In this document: piece after piece, positions 8,700-16,511 of the stretch
Position numbering within the stretch: position 1 is the stretch's first letter
Layout: every line of letters starts with the position of its first letter
NCBI RefSeq assembly: GCF_004022565.1
Contig: NZ_CP022987.1
Location: forward strand, 2,108,001 to 2,172,000
Source of the DNA: Pollutimonas thiosulfatoxidans
Lineage (GTDB): Bacteria > Pseudomonadota > Gammaproteobacteria > Burkholderiales > Burkholderiaceae_B
Length of the DNA stretch: 64,000 nt
Direction: 5' to 3'
The notes under the pieces: model-generated
Seen by the model: only the letters and a program-made list of their open reading frames with translations
Databases searched by the model: none
Told to the model about the DNA's origin: nothing
Made by a program: the position numbers and the translations under genes

Positions 8700-9515
8700 A
8701 TGACCTTCATTGAAAAGCTGGCCAAGGCCTGGGCAACGTCCGGTTCGATGCTGACAGTGGGCCTGGATCCCGACCCTCAACGCTTTCCCGCCGAATTGCA
8801 GGGCCACCCCGACGCCATCTTCGAGTTCTGCCGCGCCATCGTCGACGTAACCGCCCAGTACGCCTGCGCCATCAAGCCGCAGATCGCTTACTTCTCGGCC
8901 GAGCGCGCGGAAGACCAGTTGGAGGCTCTGTGTGACTACGTACGTGAACACCACCCGGACCTGCCCATTATTCTGGACGCCAAGCGCGGCGACATCGGAT
9001 CGACAGCGCAGCAGTATGCGCGCGAAGCCTTCGAGCGCTATCAGGCTGACGCCGTCACGGTCAATCCCTACATGGGCTCCGACTCGATAACGCCCTACCT
9101 CGAATGGGATGACAAGGGCGTCATCATCCTGTGCCGCACATCCAATCCTGGCGGCTCCGACCTGCAGTTCATAGAGTCTGCCGACGGCACGCCGCTGTAT
9201 CTGCGCGTGGCAGCGCTGGCTGCGGATCGCTGGAATGGCAACGGCCAATGCGCCTTGGTAGTAGGCGCGACGTTTCCGGAGGAAATCGCCAAGGTGCGCG
9301 CGCGGGTGGCGGACATGCCGCTGCTGATACCCGGTATCGGCGCACAAGGCGGCGACATCCCCTCCACAGTGAAGGCCGGACTGGACAGCCAAGGGACAGG
9401 CATGATGATCAACTCGTCGCGGGCGATTTTATACGCCAGCACGGGCGACGACTGGCGTGTGGCGGCAGCCCTGGCAGCGCGCCAGACGCGTGACGCCATC
9501 AACGCTGTTCGATAA
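8700..9515 (+). CDS. pyrF: Orotidine 5'-phosphate decarboxylase (type 2)
   Basis: 271 residues. The block DAKRGDIGST (residues 93-102, with catalytic Lys95) is the orotidylate decarboxylase active-site motif. The length and the VTVNPYMGSDSITPYL segment place it in the longer 'type 2' PyrF subfamily. It makes UMP from OMP, the last step of de novo pyrimidine synthesis in the cytoplasm. Its 3' end overlaps the convergent pncC gene by 17 bases. Confidence 0.97.
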   Translation: MTFIEKLAKAWATSGSMLTVGLDPDPQRFPAELQGHPDAIFEFCRAIVDVTAQYACAIKPQIAYFSAERAEDQLEALCDYVREHHPDLPIILDAKRGDIGSTAQQYAREAFERYQADAVTVNPYMGSDSITPYLEWDDKGVIILCRTSNPGGSDLQFIESADGTPLYLRVAALAADRWNGNGQCALVVGATFPEEIAKVRARVADMPLLIPGIGAQGGDIPSTVKAGLDSQGTGMMINSSRAILYASTGDDWRVAAALAARQTRDAINAVR

Positions 9516-10005
9516 GGCTTATTGCGGTCATCAGCGCATAGTCGACCGCGGCCGCGCGTATCTGAGCTCGCTCGCCCTCGAATATTCTGGTCATGGCTCG
9601 GGTTACGACGCCGTCGGCCGTGCGCTGTGCAAAGCCGAAACACACCATGCCCACGGGTTTGCCAGGCGTGCCGCCGCCGGGGCCGGCCACACCAGTCGTC
9701 GAGATGGCCACGTTGGCCGGCATAGCGGCGGTCAACACCCCGGCCGCCATCTCCATGGCGGTTTCTTCGCTGACGGCGCCAAAGCGTTCCAGCGTGTCGG
9801 CGTTGACCAGCAGGTGTTGGACCTTGGCCTCATTGCTATACGTAACGAAGCCGCGATCGAACCACTGGCTGGACCCGGGCGTGTCCGTCATGGCAGCCGC
9901 CAGCAGTCCGCCCGTGCATGATTCGGCGCAGGCGAACATCCAGCCGCGTGTAAGCAGCAATTGACCAAGCTGATGCGCCTGGGGCCACGCTTGCCTGTCC
10001 ATCAT
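9499..10005 (-). CDS. pncC: Nicotinamide-nucleotide amidase (CinA C-terminal domain protein)
   Basis: 168 residues consisting only of the CinA C-terminal domain. The blocks AESCTGGLLAAAMTDTPGSS (from about residue 27) and VTYSNEAKVQHL, VAGPGGGTPGKPVG are typical of nicotinamide mononucleotide deamidases. The enzyme converts NMN to nicotinic acid mononucleotide for NAD recycling. The start overlaps the stop of pgpA as ATGA, making it the last gene of the ribBX operon. The N-terminal CinA domain is absent, which is common for the stand-alone form. Confidence 0.93.
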   Translation of the reverse strand: MMDRQAWPQAHQLGQLLLTRGWMFACAESCTGGLLAAAMTDTPGSSQWFDRGFVTYSNEAKVQHLLVNADTLERFGAVSEETAMEMAAGVLTAAMPANVAISTTGVAGPGGGTPGKPVGMVCFGFAQRTADGVVTRAMTRIFEGERAQIRAAAVDYALMTAISLIEQR

Positions 10006-10526
10006 GGAAACACCTCGAGTCTGACCAGAACGGCCAGCAACAGCAAGCTATATGCCGCCGCCACAATGTCGTCCCACATGACGCCAAAACCGTTCTTGAA
10101 ATGCTTGTCGAAGAAACTGATGGGTGGCGGCTTTGCAATGTCGAAAAAACGGAACACGACAAACGCCACAAGCTGGGCGATCCAGGTGTCGGGCGTCAGC
10201 CACAGCACCAGCCAGAACGCAACAACTTCATCCCACACCATGCCGCCATCATCGGCCTTGCCCATTTCGCGGCCCACCCGATGACAGGTCCAGCAGCCTA
10301 ACGCAAAGGCCAGCACCAACACCGCGGCGATGGCCGGGTCGGGCAGGCGCGACACCCCAACTACCCATAGCAGCCAGCCCAGCAGCGTGCCCCAGGTGCC
10401 AGGCGCCGGCCGTATCAGCCCGCTACCAAACCCAAACGAGATCACGCGCGGCAAGGAGCCAAACACCCAGGCGGCGGTCGGCTTGAAGGCGTGAGGAGTG
10501 TCGGAAAGAGGATCGGTGACTGGCAT
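10002..10526 (-). CDS. pgpA: Phosphatidylglycerophosphatase A
   Basis: 174 residues with four hydrophobic segments. The blocks GSGLIRPAPGTWGTL near residue 35, DDGGMVWDEVVAFW near residue 93 and FRFFDIAKPPPISFFD near residue 125 are the PgpA signature, including acidic residues expected to hold metal. It dephosphorylates phosphatidylglycerophosphate to phosphatidylglycerol at the inner membrane. It sits between thiL and pncC, with a four-base overlap to pncC, in the order usual for related betaproteobacteria. Confidence 0.95.
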   Translation of the reverse strand: MPVTDPLSDTPHAFKPTAAWVFGSLPRVISFGFGSGLIRPAPGTWGTLLGWLLWVVGVSRLPDPAIAAVLVLAFALGCWTCHRVGREMGKADDGGMVWDEVVAFWLVLWLTPDTWIAQLVAFVVFRFFDIAKPPPISFFDKHFKNGFGVMWDDIVAAAYSLLLLAVLVRLEVFP

Positions 10527-10554
10527 GATTCAGTGCTCTGCTGTGGCAGCGACG

Positions 10555-11514
10555 CTATGAAAAGTGGTCGTAGCCACGGGAAGCCAAGCTAATGGTCTGG
10601 CCGTCTGCCGACCAGACGTGCAAGCCCGCTTGCTTGACGATGCGGCCTATCCGGCTGATGGGCTGGCCAGCATCATCCGCAAGCTGTTGTATGGCCTGGC
10701 GTTTATCTGCGGCGGCGGTAAAGCAAAGCTGATAGACGTCGCCGCCGGCAAGCACCGCCTGCTGTACAGTGCCAGTGTCCAGGGCCTGCAAGGCGGGGTG
10801 TACCGGCATGGATGCAAAGTGAAGCTCGGCGCCACACTTGCTGGCTTCGAGTATGTGGCCCAGATCCTGCAGCAGCCCATCGGAAATATCGAGCGCGGCG
10901 TGAGCCAGGCCAGGCAGCTTCTGCGCGAATTGCCAAGGCGGCTCGGGTCGATCGAGTGTGGGGCGGGTGGCTGCCAGCAGCGACTGGTCCATGGGCAATG
11001 TACCGTTCAGGAGCTGCAAGGCAATATCCGGTGCGCCCAAGGCCCCCGTTACCCAGATATCGTCATCGACCATCGCCGCATCGCGGCGCAAGGCTTGCCG
11101 GGCATCGACTTGCCCCATGACGGTTACGCTGATCACAATGCCGGAGATACTGCGGGTGGTATCGCCTCCCACCAGGGGACAGCCGGCGCTGTCAGCGAGC
11201 GCATGAAAGCCCGACGCGAACTGCTCCAGCCAGTCGGCATCCACAGCGGGTAGCGACAAGCCCAGGAGACAGCCCAACGGCTGCGCACCCATGGCCGCCA
11301 GGTCGGACAGATTGACGGCGAGGGCCTTGTGTCCCAGAGCTTCGGGCTGCGCATCCGCGAAAAAATGACGGCCTTCGATCAACAGATCGGTGCTGGTGGC
11401 CAGATGCCGGCCGCCGGCCAAGGGCAACAGGGCGCAATCGTCGCCCACGCCCAGGTATCCTGACGGCGCGGGCCGAGAAAAATATCGTGCGATGAGGTCG
11501 AACTCGTTGTCCAA
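10555..11514 (-). CDS. thiL: Thiamine-monophosphate kinase
   Basis: 319 residues if the TTG at 11514 is the start, giving the familiar opening (M)DNEFDLIARYFSRP. No strong ribosome site is visible; ATGs at 11565 or 11592 in the same frame are alternatives but lie inside nusB. Core blocks: GVGDDCALLP near residue 22, ALAVNLSDLAAMGA, LVGGDTTR and ALDISDGLLQDLGHI, all ATP/metal-binding elements of ThiL. The enzyme phosphorylates thiamine monophosphate to the active diphosphate. Coupling to nusB and the riboflavin genes is a widespread arrangement. Confidence 0.93.
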   Translation of the reverse strand: MDNEFDLIARYFSRPAPSGYLGVGDDCALLPLAGGRHLATSTDLLIEGRHFFADAQPEALGHKALAVNLSDLAAMGAQPLGCLLGLSLPAVDADWLEQFASGFHALADSAGCPLVGGDTTRSISGIVISVTVMGQVDARQALRRDAAMVDDDIWVTGALGAPDIALQLLNGTLPMDQSLLAATRPTLDRPEPPWQFAQKLPGLAHAALDISDGLLQDLGHILEASKCGAELHFASMPVHPALQALDTGTVQQAVLAGGDVYQLCFTAAADKRQAIQQLADDAGQPISRIGRIVKQAGLHVWSADGQTISLASRGYDHFS

Positions 11515-11524
11515 CGGGTTTGGC

Positions 11525-12025
11525 CTAGCGGCGAGGGGCCGCCTGAACCTCGGCCGGGCGGACATCGGCCGCCATTTTGTCGAGCACGCCATTTACAAAC
11601 TTGAAGCCGTCAGTGCCGCCAAAGGATTTGGCCAGCTCGACCGCTTCATTGATGGCAACCTTATACGGCACTTCGAGGTGGTGTATGAGCTCGAAACTGC
11701 CGATCAGCAAAATGCCGTGCTCGATAGGAGAAAGCTCTTCCAGCGGGCGGTCGACATAAGGCATGAAGCGCTCGCGCAGTGCCGGCGCCTCACGAAGCAC
11801 ACCGTGCAACAGGGTTTTGAACCATGTGGCATCGGCTTCGCGGAACTCGTCGTCGTCCCGGATATGCGCATCGATCTCGCCGGCGTCCTGCAAGCCGGCA
11901 TCGCCACGCAACAGCCAGGCGTAAACCCCTTGGAGCGCAAACTCGCGCGCCCGCCGCCGCGCGCTGCGGCTATTGCCGCGAGCCGCAGCGCCGGCAGGCG
12001 CTGTCCGTGTGCTATTTGTCGTCAA
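11525..12025 (-). CDS. nusB: Transcription antitermination factor NusB
   Basis: 166 residues from a TTG at 12025, preceded by GAGGA at a good distance. The frame is open to 12292, but that part is only the shadow of ribH. The basic N-terminus (SARRRAREFALQGVYAWLL) and blocks ELSPIEHGILLIGSFEL, VPYKVAINEAVELAKSFGG and FVNGVLDKMA are the all-helical NusB fold. NusB with S10 binds boxA RNA to allow antitermination of rRNA operons. Its start lies inside the acidic 3' end of ribH (14-base overlap), so it is probably translationally coupled. Confidence 0.93.
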   Translation of the reverse strand: MTTNSTRTAPAGAAARGNSRSARRRAREFALQGVYAWLLRGDAGLQDAGEIDAHIRDDDEFREADATWFKTLLHGVLREAPALRERFMPYVDRPLEELSPIEHGILLIGSFELIHHLEVPYKVAINEAVELAKSFGGTDGFKFVNGVLDKMAADVRPAEVQAAPRR

Positions 12026-12554
12026 GATCGTCGTCCTCGTCCTCGTCGCCCTCATCGTCGTCGTCGAAGTCGTCATCGTCTTCGGTTTCGGGCTCGAGAG
12101 CAGCAACGAGGTTGGCCATTTCGACGGCGCTGCGTGCGCAGTCGCGCCCTTTTTCTTCGGCGCGCTCTTGTGCCTGCTCTTCGGTGTCAGTGGTAAGCAC
12201 GCCATTGGCGACGGGAATGCCGGTTTCCAGCGACACTCGGCTGATGGACGACGCACTTTCGTTGCTGACGATTTCGAAGTGGTAGGTTTCACCGCGAATG
12301 ACCGCGCCCAGCGCGATCAGCGCGTCGAACTCGAAAGTTTCGGCCATTTGGGCCAGGGTGACGCCCAGTTCGAGCGCACCAGGCACTGACACCACCATGA
12401 CGTCACGTTCGTCCACGCCCAATACAGCCAATTCGGCCAGGCAGGACTCGAGTTCGGTTGTGCCGATCTCTTCGTTGAAACGAGACCGTACGATCCCGAT
12501 ATGGAGGCCTTCCCCATTCAGGTCGGGCGTCAAAGTGTAAGGGTTCATAGTCAT
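12012..12554 (-). CDS. ribH: 6,7-dimethyl-8-ribityllumazine synthase with long acidic tail
   Basis: 180 residues. The core (IVRSRFNEEI, VSVPGALELGVTLAQM, ALGAVIRGETYHFEIVSNES, GIPVANGVLTTDTEEQA) is standard lumazine synthase, which joins the ribityl pyrimidine and the four-carbon unit made by RibB in riboflavin synthesis. Unusually, the last 27 residues contain 21 Asp/Glu, extending the protein beyond the usual ~155-160 residues. The start is 9 bases after the end of ribBX. The DNA of the tail also carries the ribosome site of nusB. Confidence 0.96.
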   Translation of the reverse strand: MTMNPYTLTPDLNGEGLHIGIVRSRFNEEIGTTELESCLAELAVLGVDERDVMVVSVPGALELGVTLAQMAETFEFDALIALGAVIRGETYHFEIVSNESASSISRVSLETGIPVANGVLTTDTEEQAQERAEEKGRDCARSAVEMANLVAALEPETEDDDDFDDDDEGDEDEDDDLDDK

Positions 12555-12563
12555 GAGTTCCAG

Positions 12564-13733
12564 TTAGGGTGTGGCTTGCGGTTCACTATCGTAACCCGTT
12601 ATCGTCAATGAAAACCCCGCCATGCTGGGCATTTTTCGGGGACGCGCCAGCAAGCGGGCCTTGCCTACGTTCAGATCGCGCATGATCTGCGCCCCAATAC
12701 CGTAGGTACGCAAGCCATAACGGCTTTCGCGATCCAATTGGGCCGTTTCAGTCGCCTGCTCGTGGTTCCAGGCTTCGAACTGGCTGAACAGCAGTTCGGT
12801 TGAGCCTTGGCAGTTAAGCAGGATCATGAGCCCCGAAGGAGCAGCCACAATGGCCTTGAGCGCGTTGGCCACGCTCCAGCTATGGGTGGTGGCGCCTTCG
12901 AACAGTACATCCAGCATGCTGGTCGGCTCGTGAACGCGCACCAGCGTCTCGACCTCGGGAGTGATATTGCCATGGGTCAGCGCCAGATGGAGCGCGCCCG
13001 AAGCCAGATCACGGTAGGCCACGGCATGAAAGTCGCCCCAGGGCGTGCGCACGTCGCGGGCAGCCAGGCGCTCGACCATGGACTCGTGTTCGCTACGGTA
13101 CTGGATGAGGTCGGCGATCGTGCCTATTTTCAGTCCGTGCTCGCGGGCAAAGACTTTAAGGTCGGGAAGGCGGGCCATCGAGCCGTCCGGTTTCAGGATC
13201 TCGCAGATGACCGCAGCAGGCGTCAGGCCAGCCAGCGCCGTCAGGTCGCAACCGGCTTCGGTATGCCCGGCACGCACCAGCACACCGCCACGCACGGCCT
13301 GTACCGGGAAAATATGGCCAGGCTGCACCAGATCGGCCGGCGTGGCGTCGCGCGCGACGGCTGTCTGAATGGTACGCGCCCGGTCGGCCGCTGAAATGCC
13401 GGTGTCCACGCCTTGGGCGGCCTCGATGGACATCGTGAAGTTGGTGCCGAAGCGCGTGCCGTTGCGGCTGGCCATCAACGGCAGGTCCAGTTGACGGCAC
13501 CGCTCTTCGGTAAGGGTCAGGCACACCAGCCCGCGCGCATGCGTGACCATGAAGTTAATGGCTTCGGGGGTGACGAACTCGGCCGCCATGACCAGGTCGC
13601 CCTCGTTTTCGCGATCTTCTTCGTCGACCAATATAACCAGTCGGCCCGCGCGAAGCTCGGCAATAATTTCGGGGACGGGCGATATCTCGAAAGACGGCGC
13701 GTTGTCCACTTCAACAACGGAAGGCTTGCTCAT
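12564..13733 (-). CDS. ribBX: RibB with degenerate RibA-like domain (RibBX type)
   Basis: 389 residues from the ATG at 13733; the upstream open frame to 13910 has no support. Residues ~10-210 form a full 3,4-dihydroxy-2-butanone-4-phosphate synthase (LVDEEDRENEGDLVMAAE, GHTEAGCDLTALAG), which makes the four-carbon precursor for RibH. The C-terminal half resembles GTP cyclohydrolase II (TPWGDFHAVAYRD, LALTHGNI, VRVHEPTSMLDVLF) but lacks the SEC and RCDCG cysteines that bind the catalytic zinc. This fits the RibBX variant known from Proteobacteria, in which the second domain has no cyclohydrolase activity. A separate ribA is then expected elsewhere. Confidence 0.92.
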   Translation of the reverse strand: MSKPSVVEVDNAPSFEISPVPEIIAELRAGRLVILVDEEDRENEGDLVMAAEFVTPEAINFMVTHARGLVCLTLTEERCRQLDLPLMASRNGTRFGTNFTMSIEAAQGVDTGISAADRARTIQTAVARDATPADLVQPGHIFPVQAVRGGVLVRAGHTEAGCDLTALAGLTPAAVICEILKPDGSMARLPDLKVFAREHGLKIGTIADLIQYRSEHESMVERLAARDVRTPWGDFHAVAYRDLASGALHLALTHGNITPEVETLVRVHEPTSMLDVLFEGATTHSWSVANALKAIVAAPSGLMILLNCQGSTELLFSQFEAWNHEQATETAQLDRESRYGLRTYGIGAQIMRDLNVGKARLLARPRKMPSMAGFSLTITGYDSEPQATP

Positions 13734-13762
13734 GACATGTAGACTCAGTAAAAGATTGCCCC

Positions 13763-13790
13763 ATTTTAACGCTTGCACAAAGGCGGGTAA
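13763..13790 (-). promoter_or_regulatory. Candidate promoter of the ribBX operon
   Basis: On the minus strand TTACCC (13790-13785) and TAAAAT (13768-13763) are separated by 16 bases, about 30 bases before the ribBX ATG. The -35 box is only a partial match. No FMN riboswitch-like structure fits into the short gap to the divergent IclR gene. Confidence 0.35.
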
Positions 13791-13822
13791 GATCTGCGCT
13801 ACAACTCCCTTCAATAGATGGC

Positions 13823-14656
13823 ATGACTGTAAAAAAACCCGCGTCTGGCGTTCATGATGGTCGACGCAGCATCCAGTCGGTGGAAACCGGCTTTCCGCTA
13901 TTGGCGGCACTGGTGGACGCCGCCGTTGCGCTTAACCTGCGCGACCTGGCAGCACGTGCCGGCATGACTTCCGCCAAGGCCCATCCCTATCTGGTCAGCT
14001 TCACCCGTGTCGGCCTGGTGCAGCAGGACGCCATCACCGGCAAGTACGAGCTGGGGCCCTTCGCCCTGCAGATGGGGCTGGTAAGCCTGCAACTGCTCGA
14101 GCCCGTGCGCGTTGCGCTTCCCCATGTGAATCAGTTGGCCGACCAAATAGGCCACACACTGGCGATCGCCGTACTGGGATCGCACGGCCCCACCATGATC
14201 CATATCACGCAGGCGAGCTACCCGGTGCATGTCAACATGCGTAATGGCACCGTGATGTCCATGCTGCATACCGCTACCGGCCATGTCTTCGCCGCCTGGC
14301 TGCCGCCAAAAATCGCTCGACACTATATAGAGCGTCAGATTGGCGACGAAGCCGTGGTAACCAGCATCAGCCCCTTGCTGCCCAGCCCACAGGCGCTGGA
14401 TGCGCTCAAGGCGGAAACGCGACGGACGGGCATGGCGCGCGCCTTGGGCAACCCCTTGCCCGGTATCGACGCGCTGTCGGTGCCCGTGTTTGATCACTCC
14501 GGAAATATCGCGCTGGCGCTGACCAGCCTGGGGCCAAGCTCGCTGTTCGATGCGTCCGAGAACGGGCCGATTGCAAGCGCGCTGCTTGAATGCGCGGCCA
14601 CCATTTCGCACCAGCTGGGGCACTCTGTAATTAAGCGGGAACGCCGTTTGCCATAG
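13823..14656 (+). CDS. IclR-family transcriptional regulator
   Basis: 277 residues. The N-terminal winged helix (RSIQSVETGFPLLAALVDA ... LRDLAARAGMTSAKAHPYL) is followed by the IclR effector domain, including VNMRNGTVMSMLHTATGHVFAAW and PGIDALSVPVFDHSGNIALAL. Such proteins sense a small molecule and control nearby catabolic or transport genes. It is divergent from ribBX and lies directly upstream of, and on the same strand as, the phnDCEE importer. An inverted repeat in the 82-base gap before phnD is a candidate operator, so it probably controls the importer; the effector is unknown. Confidence 0.9.
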   Translation: MTVKKPASGVHDGRRSIQSVETGFPLLAALVDAAVALNLRDLAARAGMTSAKAHPYLVSFTRVGLVQQDAITGKYELGPFALQMGLVSLQLLEPVRVALPHVNQLADQIGHTLAIAVLGSHGPTMIHITQASYPVHVNMRNGTVMSMLHTATGHVFAAWLPPKIARHYIERQIGDEAVVTSISPLLPSPQALDALKAETRRTGMARALGNPLPGIDALSVPVFDHSGNIALALTSLGPSSLFDASENGPIASALLECAATISHQLGHSVIKRERRLP

Positions 14657-14680
14657 GGAAATACGGCAATTCTCTTATCT

Positions 14681-14698
14681 ATCATATTCCTATATGAT
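14681..14698. promoter_or_regulatory. Inverted repeat upstream of phnD, candidate IclR operator
   Basis: ATCATAT (14681-14687), TCCT, ATATGAT (14692-14698): perfect seven-base arms, 40 bases before the phnD ATG. The right arm contains TATGAT, a possible -10 box, so binding would compete with polymerase. Assignment to the adjacent IclR protein is inferred from position. Confidence 0.5.
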
Positions 14699-14738
14699 TG
14701 ACGCCTAAACAATTAGAAACACCACCCGGAGACAGACC

Positions 14739-15734
14739 ATGAAGCCATCACGCATGCTCCTGCTAGGCGCATTTACTGCCATTTTTGGCCTGGCGCAATC
14801 AGCCGTGGCCCAAGATAGCTGCCCCAACCGCGGCGACCTTGACACCATGTATTGCGACGCCAACAACGATCTGGTTGCCGATACCCCTACCGATCCGGCC
14901 AAGCTCAACACCCCGTCAACCGTCGTTTTCACCTATACGCCGGTGGAAGACCCCGCCGTTTACGCCGAGATCTTCTCGCCGTTTACCAAGCACTTGTCTC
15001 AGTGCATAGATCGCAAGGTCGTGTTCTATCAAGTCCAAAGCAACGCGGCCGAAATCGAAGCCATGCGCTCCAACCGCCTGCATGTCGGCGGCTTTTCCAC
15101 AGGCCCCACCAACTTCGCGGTCAACCTGGCGGGCGCAGTACCTTTCGCGGTCAAGGGCGATGCCAGCGGCTTCCAGGGCTACAACCTTATTCTCATCGTC
15201 AAGAAAGACAGCCCTTTCAAGAGCCTTGGCGACCTGAAGGGCAAGAAAGTTGCGCATACCTCGCCGTCGTCCAACTCGGGCAACATGGCACCTATTGCGC
15301 TCTTTCCCAAGGAAGGCCTGGTACCGGGCACCGATTACGAGTTCCTGTATTCCGGCAAGCATGACCAATCCATCATGGGCGTGAATTCCGGCGACTACGA
15401 TGCCGCCGCCGTTGCCTCCGACGTGTTCTATCGCATGGCCGAACGCAAGCAAGTCAATGCCGACGACTTCCGCATCCTTTACACCAGCGAAAAGTTCCCA
15501 ACGTCCTCGTTCGCCTATGCCTACGACCTCGAGCCGACGTTCCGCGACAAGATGCTCAAGTGCTTCTACGACTATCGCTTCCCGGACGAAATGAAAGAAG
15601 CCTTCGACGGGGCCGACCGCTTCTACCCCATCACTTACAAGAAAGACTGGGCCATCGTGCGTGATGTCGCCAAGGCGGGCGGCGAAAGCTTCACCCGTTC
15701 GGCATACGACGAAGCCGCCAAGAAGGCGAAGTGA
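14739..15734 (+). CDS. phnD: Phosphonate-type ABC transporter substrate-binding protein
   Basis: 331 residues with a signal peptide ending near AQSAVAQ (residue 25) and a CGGAG ribosome site. The blocks FTYTPVEDPAVYAEIFSPF, GFSTGPTNFAVNLAGAVPFAV, LKGKKVAHTSPSSNSGNMAP and SGKHDQSIMGVNSGDYDAAAVASDVF match the PhnD periplasmic binding family. It should deliver a phosphonate, phosphite or similar oxyanion to the PhnE permeases. No C-P lyase or other phosphonate-degrading gene is in the window, so the ligand is open. It is first in a four-gene operon. Confidence 0.92.
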   Translation: MKPSRMLLLGAFTAIFGLAQSAVAQDSCPNRGDLDTMYCDANNDLVADTPTDPAKLNTPSTVVFTYTPVEDPAVYAEIFSPFTKHLSQCIDRKVVFYQVQSNAAEIEAMRSNRLHVGGFSTGPTNFAVNLAGAVPFAVKGDASGFQGYNLILIVKKDSPFKSLGDLKGKKVAHTSPSSNSGNMAPIALFPKEGLVPGTDYEFLYSGKHDQSIMGVNSGDYDAAAVASDVFYRMAERKQVNADDFRILYTSEKFPTSSFAYAYDLEPTFRDKMLKCFYDYRFPDEMKEAFDGADRFYPITYKKDWAIVRDVAKAGGESFTRSAYDEAAKKAK

Positions 15735-15740
15735 GGCAGT

Positions 15741-16511
15741 ATGGGGGCAACACTGCATATCGCCGGACTCGCCAAGGAATACAAGGCCAACACGCCCGTC
15801 CTGAAAGACATCAGCCTGGACATCTCCAATGAGGGCCTGACGGCCGTCATTGGGCCCTCGGGCACCGGCAAAAGCACGTTGTTGCGCTGTATTAACCGGC
15901 TTATCGAGCCCACTGCGGGCGCCATCATCCTCCAAGACGATGGCACCCGTATCGATCTTGCCAAAGTGCGCGGCGCCGCCTTGCGCCAGGCGCGCCGGCG
16001 TATCGGGATGGTCTTCCAGGAATACAACCTGGTCGAGCGCCTGACCGTCATGGAAAACCTGCTTACCGGGCGGCTGGGCTACGTTTCCGCGTTCAACGCT
16101 TGGCGGCGGCGCTTCGAAGCGGCCGACATCGAATACGCATTCGATCTCCTCGACACCGTCGGCCTGTCAGGCTTTGCCAATCAGCGGGCCGATGCGCTTT
16201 CCGGGGGCCAACGCCAACGCGTGGGTATTGCCCGGGCACTGATGCAGCGACCACAATTGCTGCTGGCGGACGAGCCCACCTCTTCGCTGGATCCCAAAAC
16301 GTCTGTCGAAATCATGGAACTGCTGATCGAACAAGGCGACGCCTTCCATATCCCTGTCATCGTCAACATCCACGACGTCGAGCTGGCCAAACGCTATGCA
16401 TCCCGCATCATCGGCATGTCGGGCGGCACCATCGTCTACGACGGTCCCCCGGCCGAGCTTTCCAACGACATGCTCCAGCAAATTTACGGGGGTCAGTCTT
16501 GGCTGCAGTAG
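15741..16511 (+). CDS. phnC: Phosphonate-type ABC transporter ATP-binding protein
   Basis: 256 residues. Walker A GPSGTGKSTLLR (near residue 37), signature LSGGQRQRVGIARAL and Walker B LLLADEPTSSLD are intact, and MVFQEYNLVERLTVMENLLTGRLGY is the Q-loop region characteristic of PhnC. It hydrolyses ATP on the inner face of the membrane to power import through the two PhnE proteins. It starts 6 bases after phnD and its end overlaps the phnE start by 13 bases. Confidence 0.95.
   Translation: MGATLHIAGLAKEYKANTPVLKDISLDISNEGLTAVIGPSGTGKSTLLRCINRLIEPTAGAIILQDDGTRIDLAKVRGAALRQARRRIGMVFQEYNLVERLTVMENLLTGRLGYVSAFNAWRRRFEAADIEYAFDLLDTVGLSGFANQRADALSGGQRQRVGIARALMQRPQLLLADEPTSSLDPKTSVEIMELLIEQGDAFHIPVIVNIHDVELAKRYASRIIGMSGGTIVYDGPPAELSNDMLQQIYGGQSWLQ

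Noticed and set aside
12026..12292. N-terminal extension of NusB
   Set aside because: It is the out-of-frame reading of ribH, low-complexity Ser/Thr/Arg; the TTG at 12025 has a ribosome site and gives the normal size.
13734..13822. FMN riboswitch in front of ribBX
   Set aside because: The divergent gap is only 89 bases and lacks the RFN-element pattern.
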